DNA of 28,475 nucleotides from a virus. Location of the stretch: positions 1-28,475 of IMG/VR virus record IMGVR_UViG_3300006749_000083. One strand, 5' to 3'. Position numbers and translations under genes: made by a program. The number at the start of each line of letters is the position of its first letter. Position 1 is the stretch's first letter. Positions 23,460 to 28,475 of the stretch are shown here, in pieces. Below the pieces are notes generated by a model. The model had not been told where the DNA came from. It did not search any database and saw nothing but the letters and a program-made list of their open reading frames with translations.

Positions 23460-23827
23460 ATCTTTTCTCTAACAATATAAAACCAAGTATCAATATCAAC
23501 TTCACAAACTAGGTCCTGATTAGAAGAGAAACCATGCTCGAATACATCTAGCCTGATAACACACTTGATTGGGTGGTTGTTGTATTTGTAAATCAAAACA
23601 GGCTGCTTGTCTCCACAGTTACTTACTGCTTGATCCCACCAGCTTTGTTTGTAGGTAGTGCCTTTTTGATATGCCTTACATTCTATTGACCAGCCAGGTA
23701 TCTCTATATCTGCACCACCAACTTGATACTGGTCTAAGTTTCTTCTAGCATCATAACCAAGAGCATGCTTGATGAGTGAGCAAATCTTTCTCTCAAAAGA
23801 TGCACCTTTGTCTCTACTGTTTGGCAT
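23456..23827 (-). CDS. Holliday-junction-resolvase-like PD-(D/E)XK nuclease
   Basis: 123 residues with the archetypal small PD-(D/E)XK layout: E12 (GASFER), D40 (GGADIEI), then E49-x-K51 (WSIECKAYQ), followed by SWWDQAV. This matches Hjc/VRR-type nucleases, which cut branched DNA. In a phage it would resolve recombination or replication intermediates before packaging. It overlaps the GNAT gene by 14 bases and is close to the recombination block starting at 24670. Substrate not shown by sequence. Confidence 0.72.
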   Translation of the reverse strand: MPNSRDKGASFERKICSLIKHALGYDARRNLDQYQVGGADIEIPGWSIECKAYQKGTTYKQSWWDQAVSNCGDKQPVLIYKYNNHPIKCVIRLDVFEHGFSSNQDLVCEVDIDTWFYIVREKI

Positions 23828-24395
23828 CTTGCAAAACTTTTTTTCTATATATTAAAAGTTCTTTCCCTCTCTTAAAAGAACTGCCGATTGATATTTTTCT
23901 TTTTCTCCAATGACTTGAATCTTGCTTTTTTTCTGAAGGTAAAAATTCTGTAATAAACAAAGGTTTGACAATATCATATCTCCAATTATTTATGTCTCTC
24001 ATTCTTCTAACCCCACCTTGAGTTATAGATTCACAATAAAAACCCATTGCTTTCCAGAAAAAATTTGCTTGTATATCTGAGCCACATCTTAATGTTATTG
24101 ATAAAACATTTTTATTTATACAATGAGTTATTAAATCTCTTACTAACTTTGCTCCATATAGCTGTCCTCTTAAATCATATTCAATACACGCTTGATGGAT
24201 TTTGCAAAAAGTTTTTTCAGCACCATGATATAAATAACCACAAGGTTGATTGTTTATTTCTGCAAGTAATATTCTTTTTTTCTCTAACTCTCTTTCAAAA
24301 ACTATATTAGGATAGAAAGATAACTCTTCTGCGTTTTTCTTTTGCAAATAATCAATATAACTTAAATCTTTAAGAGTGCCATACCTTACTATCAT
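23814..24395 (-). CDS. GNAT-family N-acetyltransferase
   Basis: 193 residues. The acetyl-CoA motif is visible at about 73-84 (YDLRGQLYGAKL; R-G-Q-L-Y-G-A) and motif B at 107-120 (DIQANFFWKAMGFY). VRRMRDINNWRYDIVKPLF follows and then a basic C-terminal extension (HWRKRKISIGSSFKRGKELL). Its target is unknown. It overlaps the HTH gene by four bases. Confidence 0.8.
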   Translation of the reverse strand: MIVRYGTLKDLSYIDYLQKKNAEELSFYPNIVFERELEKKRILLAEINNQPCGYLYHGAEKTFCKIHQACIEYDLRGQLYGAKLVRDLITHCINKNVLSITLRCGSDIQANFFWKAMGFYCESITQGGVRRMRDINNWRYDIVKPLFITEFLPSEKKQDSSHWRKRKISIGSSFKRGKELLIYRKKVLQDAKQ

Positions 24396-24619
24396 CTACC
24401 TACCATTCTCTCCTGTGCTTCTTTCATAAAGTCATTAGCCTTTACTTGACCATCAGTAGCTAACTCTATCTTGTTGAGTGTATCAGGTCTAGGAAACCTT
24501 TTGCCTTGCAACAGAAGAGTAATAGCAGAACGATCTAAGTCGCACATCTTGGCAAACTTGTACTGCGATATATTATTTATTCTCAAGTAATCTTTTAGTT
24601 TCATATCTTCTTGTAACAT
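24392..24619 (-). CDS. Cro/CI-like HTH regulator
   Basis: 75 residues, with a lambda-repressor-type HTH: LKDYLRINNISQYKFAKMCD, followed by LDRSAITLLLQGKRFPRPDT. Likely a small DNA-binding repressor. Two starts are possible: ATG 24619 (no ribosome site) or ATG 24604 (AAGAAG just upstream). It is divergent from the exonuclease gene with a 50-bp gap, a typical autoregulated layout. Confidence 0.8.
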   Translation of the reverse strand: MLQEDMKLKDYLRINNISQYKFAKMCDLDRSAITLLLQGKRFPRPDTLNKIELATDGQVKANDFMKEAQERMVGR

Positions 24620-24669
24620 GTAGTTGACAAAATGTAAATACTATATTACAACTATCTTGGAGGTGCAAA
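24620..24669. promoter_or_regulatory. 50-bp divergent gap with possible operator
   Basis: TAGTTGACAA occurs here and also at the promoter at 20207. Downstream is an imperfect inverted repeat TGTAA (24633-24637) / TTACA (24646-24650), 8 bases apart. TTGACA and TATATT are separated by only 12 bases, too close for sigma70. GGAGGT precedes the exonuclease start. Probably holds the promoter and operator of the HTH regulator. Confidence 0.4.
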
Positions 24670-25557
24670 ATGGAAATACCAGATTATTGTAAAAACTTTG
24701 GTTTGTTTCATCAATCAGCAAGTACAGCTAACTTGCCAATAGATCAAGCCATACTTAAACTATATCTTAGACAAGAACATAAACTTAACTATCCTGATGC
24801 AGCACGAATGATGCTAGGCAGATTAGTACAAACTGCATTAGATCATCACTTAGGTTTGCATGACTTCTCACCAATCAAAGGACAACAGGAAGGTCTTGAG
24901 ATAAATCAGGCAATCAGGGAGTCGTTGACAGAATATCAACAGTACACACCAAGAACCTGGGATAACGGAAAAGACCAGTTAGAGTACGAAACATACCAAG
25001 ATTACCTACCTGATATGGTCAAGGTGGCAGCACAGGGAATCAAGGAATATTTTCAGAATGTCAACAGTATTGATGGAGAGTTTGCTCAACATCATATCGA
25101 AGAGCAGATAGACGTACCTGTATTATATTATCAGGATTATTCAGGTGGTGGCAGACAGATAGATTTAAAATGTCATGCACCAATCAAAAACCCTACAAAG
25201 AAAGATGGCACATCAACTTGGAGAATACCAAAGCCAAGGACAGAACCTTTGCCATCTTGGATTAGACAACAGGCAGTTTACTGGAAAGCAACAGGACAGA
25301 AACCAGCTTTGCTTTCAGTAACAGCATCAGATTATCATATCATTGATGAAAAGAATTGTGAGCAGATGCAAGATGAATACTTGCAAGTTGCTTACGATAG
25401 CGTGGTACATGACTGGAAAGTTATGCAAAACTTATTCAAAGATAGTCGAGGTAGCTGGATAGAACTCAAGAACAGAGCCAAACTGGACTATCCTGAAGTA
25501 TTGCAGAGATATGGACCTGACATTGCCAAATTAGCACAACAACTATGGAGTAAATAA
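24670..25557 (+). CDS. PD-(D/E)XK exonuclease (Cas4/RecB-like)
   Basis: 295 residues. Motif II/III: D156 (YYQDYSGGG), then D165-x-K167 (QIDLKC), with Q200/Q201 and Y204 (IRQQAVYWKATG), the layout of RecB/Cas4-type nucleases. An N-terminal block ending GRLVQTALDHHLG (His59-60) is like the helix that precedes the active site. It likely resects DNA ends for the Erf-type annealing protein at 26078. It has GGAGGT eight bases before its ATG. The next gene starts in its stop (TAATG). Confidence 0.78.
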   Translation: MEIPDYCKNFGLFHQSASTANLPIDQAILKLYLRQEHKLNYPDAARMMLGRLVQTALDHHLGLHDFSPIKGQQEGLEINQAIRESLTEYQQYTPRTWDNGKDQLEYETYQDYLPDMVKVAAQGIKEYFQNVNSIDGEFAQHHIEEQIDVPVLYYQDYSGGGRQIDLKCHAPIKNPTKKDGTSTWRIPKPRTEPLPSWIRQQAVYWKATGQKPALLSVTASDYHIIDEKNCEQMQDEYLQVAYDSVVHDWKVMQNLFKDSRGSWIELKNRAKLDYPEVLQRYGPDIAKLAQQLWSK

Positions 25558-25907
25558 TGACTGAAGTATATAAACTACACAGAAAAGATGCAGATACAAC
25601 TAGCATTGAGTCTGCTCAGAATGTCAAAGTAAATCGTCTGGAAAAAATAGTCTACGAAGTTATAGATAACTTTGGAACAAGTGGCTGCATACAAGATGAT
25701 GTACTACAAGAGTTACATGACTATCCTTATTCTACTGTTACTGCTCGTTTTAAAGCCTTGGAAGAGAAGAACATGATTGTCAGGTGCGAACATACACGAA
25801 AAGGTAAAAGAGGTCGTAAACAGCGAATTATGATGTCTAAAAGATTTTACGATCATAATGATGGTATGACTGACGAGGAACTACAACAGGGAATATTAGG
25901 AGTATAA
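25557..25907 (+). CDS. Winged-helix protein
   Basis: 116 residues with a likely winged-helix domain: NRLEKIVYEVIDNFGTSGCI, then QDDVLQELHDYPYSTVTARF and KALEEKNMIVRCEHTRKG (wing). KGKRGRKQRIMM is basic. It could regulate the recombination operon or act in replication; DNA-binding is inferred from fold and charge. Overlaps the exonuclease gene by one base. Confidence 0.65.
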   Translation: MTEVYKLHRKDADTTSIESAQNVKVNRLEKIVYEVIDNFGTSGCIQDDVLQELHDYPYSTVTARFKALEEKNMIVRCEHTRKGKRGRKQRIMMSKRFYDHNDGMTDEELQQGILGV

Positions 25908-25908
25908 A

Positions 25909-26085
25909 ATGGAATATAGTGCAAAAGAACAGGAGACAGAGCAGAAGTTAGATGATTTAGAGATGAGAGTAAATAATCTGACAAACCAAATATGTAAACT
26001 CAAAGCTGAGAAACAGGCTTTGTTAGACACATTAGAACTCTGTAACTCTCTATACAAACAAGCCAAAGGAGCAAACAATGGCTGA
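25909..26085 (+). CDS. Small coiled-coil protein (58 aa)
   Basis: 58 residues almost entirely coiled coil: EQETEQKLDDLEMRVNNLTN, then QICKLKAEKQALLDTLELCN. Heptads with Leu/Ile are evident. It is between the winged-helix and Erf genes, with GGAG upstream of the ATG, and overlaps the Erf gene by eight bases. It may dimerise or link the recombination proteins; no evidence beyond position. Confidence 0.65.
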   Translation: MEYSAKEQETEQKLDDLEMRVNNLTNQICKLKAEKQALLDTLELCNSLYKQAKGANNG

Positions 26086-26797
26086 TCTAAATAAAACTAT
26101 GGATGCAGTTGCAGAACTGCACAAATCACATGGAGTAAAACAAAAAGGTGGCAAACTTTATACACAGGTTGTCCACAGAATGGAAGCCTTTAGAAAGCAT
26201 CATGGCACAGACTTTGGTGTAGATACGTCTATACTTGTCAATGATGGACAAAAGGTTGTAGTCAAGGCAATCATCACAGACAAAGATGGTCGTACAGTTG
26301 GTGCTGGTATGGCTGAAGAAATACGAGGGCAAGGATTAGTCAACACAACATCTGCTCTGGAAAATGCAGAAACTTCTGCAATAGGTAGAGCATTGTCTAG
26401 TCTTGGTCTTGCTGGTGGAGAATACGCATCTGCAAACGAAATGGATGCAGTAGTACGCAAGACTGATGCCATCAAAGAAAAACCTCAAACAGAGGTTAAG
26501 AAACAGGAGATTGATTCAGCACCTCAAACAGATCAGTCTCCTGCTCAGTATTCACTTGAAGAAAGTCAAGCTGCTCATGCTAGGCTATCAAGTGCTATAG
26601 CAAACTCTGAAAGGATTAAGTATAATTCTGACAAAGAAAAAGGTAGAATAATCTATCTGCAAGGAATATTCAGAGAAAATCAGCAAGTGTTAAAAAAGAT
26701 GACTGATGAACACAGATCAGATATTCAAAAACAATTTGTTGATATGGAAACAAAACTTAAAAACATATACGATCAAACACAATTAGGAAGGTCTTAG
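26078..26797 (+). CDS. erf: Erf-type single-strand annealing protein
   Basis: 239 residues. VVVKAIITDKDGRTVGAGMA then NTTSALENAETSAIGRALSS and LGLAGGEYASANEM are the signature of Erf/Rad52-like annealing proteins (as in P22 Erf). The C-terminal region is variable and helical. It anneals complementary strands and may circularise or recombine phage genomes. Neighbours (exonuclease, SSB-like protein) form a complete recombination set. Good ribosome site (AAAGGAG). Confidence 0.9.
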   Translation: MADLNKTMDAVAELHKSHGVKQKGGKLYTQVVHRMEAFRKHHGTDFGVDTSILVNDGQKVVVKAIITDKDGRTVGAGMAEEIRGQGLVNTTSALENAETSAIGRALSSLGLAGGEYASANEMDAVVRKTDAIKEKPQTEVKKQEIDSAPQTDQSPAQYSLEESQAAHARLSSAIANSERIKYNSDKEKGRIIYLQGIFRENQQVLKKMTDEHRSDIQKQFVDMETKLKNIYDQTQLGRS

Positions 26798-26798
26798 A

Positions 26799-27122
26799 AT
26801 GAAAACATACAAAAAGTTATTAAGCATAGGTTTGTTTACAAACACAGGTGGTAAAGTCAAAGCTGGTAACAGTGGATGGAGTCCATACGTTGATGGCAAG
26901 CCTGGAGATGTTACACTCAAAGGAGATGTAAAGTATCAGGTATCTTTGTTTGAAAACGATAATGGATCTATGTCAATCTCAATATCAGAGATAGTCGATC
27001 CATACAAAGGTGTGGAGTTTGACTCTATATCAGAGCAAATATCACAAACTGGTATGAAATCTATTGCAGAAGCACTAGAAATCAAAAAGAAAGAAGATGA
27101 TGATGACGAAATACCTTTCTAG
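26799..27122 (+). CDS. SSB-like protein with acidic DDEIPF tail
   Basis: 107 residues. The last residues, KKEDDDDEIPF, match the acidic tip of bacterial SSB proteins (consensus ending DDDIPF), which recruits partner proteins. The body (KLLSIGLFTNTGG, GDVKYQVSLFENDNG, SMSISISEIVDP) is short and beta-rich, possibly a reduced OB fold, but no classical SSB domain can be read. Functional link to Erf and the exonuclease is strong because they are adjacent. The stop is shared with the convergent gene (CTAG). Confidence 0.72.
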   Translation: MKTYKKLLSIGLFTNTGGKVKAGNSGWSPYVDGKPGDVTLKGDVKYQVSLFENDNGSMSISISEIVDPYKGVEFDSISEQISQTGMKSIAEALEIKKKEDDDDEIPF

Positions 27123-27334
27123 TATTTCATTCTTTTCTTAGGCTTTTTACCAGCTTTCTTCATGGCAATGGCAGTAGCAGCTTGTTTCTTCATCTTAGTT
27201 GTTTTGCCTTTGCCTTTTTTTGTCATTCCTGGCATGATTCTCTCCTTTTCTAGTGTTTGCATTTTGATCTGCACTGTGTCTGATCTGAAACTATCAAACT
27301 TTTCTTTTATCCACAAATAAATTCTACCTATCAT
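27119..27334 (-). CDS. Small basic protein, possible internal start
   Basis: 71 residues from ATG 27334 (GGAG six bases upstream; the ATG at 27346 overlaps that site). MIGRIYLWIKEKFDSFRSDT is followed by a very basic part (MPGMTKKGKGKTTKMKKQAA, then AMKKAGKKPKKRMKY). A second ATG at 27235 has a good ribosome site (GGAGAGAATC), so the 38-residue basic part may also be made alone. Basic proteins of this kind are common in marine phages and may bind DNA. Stop shared with the convergent SSB-like gene. Confidence 0.6.
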   Translation of the reverse strand: MIGRIYLWIKEKFDSFRSDTVQIKMQTLEKERIMPGMTKKGKGKTTKMKKQAATAIAMKKAGKKPKKRMKY

Positions 27335-27336
27335 AT

Positions 27337-27615
27337 TCAACTCCATTTAGTTCTGTTTGCCCAGTAAGCAGCAGACATCTTACCTTTGGCTATGTTCTTT
27401 GCGTGTCTAGCCTTAAAAGATTTTTTTCTTGCTTTGTCTTTTGCTGACTTGGGATTAGCACCAGCACCAGTTACTCCTTGTTGTCCAAACCTAATTGTCT
27501 TTACTTTGTTTCCTTCTTTTGCCACAACAACATGACTTTTAGTAGGATGGTTTGGTGTTTTCTTTACCTTGTTGTAGCCTGACAATCCTAGTCTTTTGAG
27601 TGTTGCTTGACTCAT
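27337..27615 (-). CDS. Conserved small basic phage protein
   Basis: 92 residues from ATG 27615, which overlaps the endolysin stop (ATGA). The sequence LSGYNKVKKTPNHPTKSHVV and IRFGQQGVTGAGANP then KSFKARHAKNIAKGKMSAAY matches a small, strongly basic protein I have seen repeatedly in marine phages. Upstream in-frame extension into the endolysin gene is not credible. Function unknown; nucleic-acid binding is suggested by the charge. Confidence 0.7.
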   Translation of the reverse strand: MSQATLKRLGLSGYNKVKKTPNHPTKSHVVVAKEGNKVKTIRFGQQGVTGAGANPKSAKDKARKKSFKARHAKNIAKGKMSAAYWANRTKWS

Positions 27616-28055
27616 GCAATCAATCCATGCCTGTAACCATTTTGTTTGTCGTATGTCAAAGTTTCTTTTCTGCCATCTGGAACATACGAACAATGAATCC
27701 AACCTGTATTACCACCAGTAAAACATTCAAGTATTAGCTGATCGAACTCTAAGTTCTCCTCTATCCAACTAGCTAGTTTGTAGTTACTGACACCAGCTAC
27801 CTCAAAGTCTGCTGCCTGACCTTTTGCATGTTGACTGTCTTTACTGCTACCAATAGCAATACACAACTCAGGACAACGATAGCCACTAGATACAATAAAA
27901 GAACCATACTGATCTCTTACTGGCTGTAATATATTCTCACACAAAGCAACCATATTCTCTATGTGTTCAGCAGTAGGTTTGTTTTCAATACCTCTTCTTT
28001 CTGCTGTTTGACTCTTTGTTAACTCTAGTAAACTAAAGTTCTTGGATAAAAGCAT
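27612..28055 (-). CDS. Endolysin, peptidase M15 family (D,D-carboxypeptidase-like)
   Basis: 147 residues. SSGYRCPELCIAIGSSKDSQ then HAKGQAADFEV contains Zn ligands H76 and D83 with the S-x-H-x(3)-G/A-x-D pattern, and GWIHCSY gives the third ligand H121. This is the classic M15 peptidase metal site; R60 is the conserved arginine. It cleaves peptidoglycan stem peptides for lysis or penetration. No signal peptide or anchor, so a holin is needed. Start by TAATG overlap. Confidence 0.88.
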   Translation of the reverse strand: MLLSKNFSLLELTKSQTAERRGIENKPTAEHIENMVALCENILQPVRDQYGSFIVSSGYRCPELCIAIGSSKDSQHAKGQAADFEVAGVSNYKLASWIEENLEFDQLILECFTGGNTGWIHCSYVPDGRKETLTYDKQNGYRHGLIA

Positions 28056-28192
28056 TACGCTTTACCTCTTTTCTTTTTCATAACTTTCTTTGCCATAGTT
28101 GAGTTTCTGAGTTTCTTGAAGTCTGCTGCTGTTATCTTGTTTCTTGGTTCTGAAACTCTAGCTATCTTTTTTTGTTTGCTTGTCAATGGCAT
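28055..28192 (-). CDS. Small basic protein (45 aa)
   Basis: 45 residues: MPLTSKQKKIARVSEPRNKI, then TAADFKKLRNSTMAKKVMKK, ending KRGKA. Starts by TGATG overlap with the previous gene and runs by TAATG into the endolysin gene. Very basic, no cysteine, probably helical in the middle. No function known; one of a row of basic proteins in this block. Confidence 0.65.
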   Translation of the reverse strand: MPLTSKQKKIARVSEPRNKITAADFKKLRNSTMAKKVMKKKRGKA

Positions 28193-28350
28193 CACTTACC
28201 TACCTTTCTCATTGTCTGTTTGTGTGCTTCAGTAAAAGTTAATGGATTTCTTTTTCTTGTCATAAGTTGTGTCATCATATCCATGTGTTTTTTTGTATGG
28301 TGTTTCTTATGTCTTTTCATGGTATCTTGTTGTCTTTTTGTAAGAGCCAT
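28192..28350 (-). CDS. Small basic His-rich protein (52 aa)
   Basis: 52 residues: MALTKRQQDTMKRHKKHHTK, then KHMDMMTQLMTRKRNPLTFT, ending EAHKQTMRKVGK. I recall related short proteins (MALTKRQ then HSKHHT) in marine phages. Strongly basic, with many His and Met. Coupled to both neighbours by one-base overlaps. Function unknown. Confidence 0.68.
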   Translation of the reverse strand: MALTKRQQDTMKRHKKHHTKKHMDMMTQLMTRKRNPLTFTEAHKQTMRKVGK

Positions 28351-28475
28351 TATGCTTTCCTCTTCTTCTTGACTGTTTTCTTTTTACCTTTCAATAAATC
28401 TGAATCTGCTTTTCTTGCTCCACCTTTTCCAGTAACAAAAGATTTTACTCTTCCCATTGCCCATTGATGTGCCGA
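28350..28475 (-). CDS. Basic protein, 5' end cut by the window edge
   Basis: Open from the window edge to a stop at 28350 (41 codons plus stop). It reads SAHQWAMGRVKSFVTGKGGA then RKADSDLLKGKKKTVKKKRK. The GRVKSFVTGKGGARKAD segment resembles a short protein found in marine phages. The C-terminus is Lys-rich. Overlaps the next gene by one base. The beginning lies outside the window. Confidence 0.65.
   Translation of the reverse strand, partial: SAHQWAMGRVKSFVTGKGGARKADSDLLKGKKKTVKKKRKA

Noticed and set aside
24624-24647. Sigma70 promoter from TTGACA and TATATT
   Set aside because: The spacer is only 12 bases, too short for sigma70; kept only as part of a possible control region.
1-28475. tRNA genes, integrase, attachment sites, insertion sequences
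   Set aside because: None could be recognised by eye. Absence from this window does not exclude them elsewhere in the genome.

Overview
The window is part of a double-stranded DNA phage genome, AT-rich, with densely packed genes on five alternating blocks. The virion genes follow a T7-like, short-tailed (podovirus) plan: terminase, portal, scaffold, capsid, two tail-tube proteins, three or four internal core proteins, a tail fibre, then more tail proteins. Several proteins (the tail protein at the left edge, the small basic proteins at the right edge, the DDYEEGTWTP tail protein) look like families I know from marine phages of SAR11, SAR116 and related Alphaproteobacteria. The marine origin and host are inferences from that resemblance. 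No RNA polymerase, DNA polymerase, integrase or tRNA gene is visible here; they could lie outside the window.

Layout. (1) Minus strand, 19934 down to 1: late virion operon, with terS and terL, a HlyC-like acyltransferase, two small proteins, portal, Bbp19-like protein, scaffold, capsid, a possible decoration protein, an intrinsic terminator, tail-tube A and B, internal virion proteins A to D, tail fibre and four tail proteins, the last cut by the window edge. (2) 19935-20263: divergent control region with a near-consensus forward promoter. (3) Plus strand, 20264-22796: at least ten small, mostly unrecognised genes with similar leaders (AACAAC, AAGGAG, AACAATG) and hairpins between them. It includes a Cro/CI-like HTH protein, followed by an AT-rich array of 16-bp dyad repeats. 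(4) Minus strand, 24619 down to 22876: HTH regulator, GNAT, Holliday-junction-resolvase-like nuclease, zinc ribbon, DUF6378-like protein and a small protein, ending at a hairpin terminator shared with block 3. (5) Plus strand, 24670-27122: recombination module with a PD-(D/E)XK exonuclease, winged-helix protein, coiled-coil protein, Erf-type annealing protein and a protein with an SSB-type acidic tail. (6) Minus strand, 28475 down to 27119: small basic proteins and an M15 peptidase endolysin, meeting block 5 at a shared CTAG stop.

Working model. Block 3 looks like the early host-takeover region and blocks 4 and 5 supply recombination and repair. Block 1 packages DNA and builds the virion, and block 6 lyses the cell. 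The least explained parts are the dyad array at 22381-22551, the hairpin and leader pattern of block 3, and the HlyC-like enzyme beside the large terminase.
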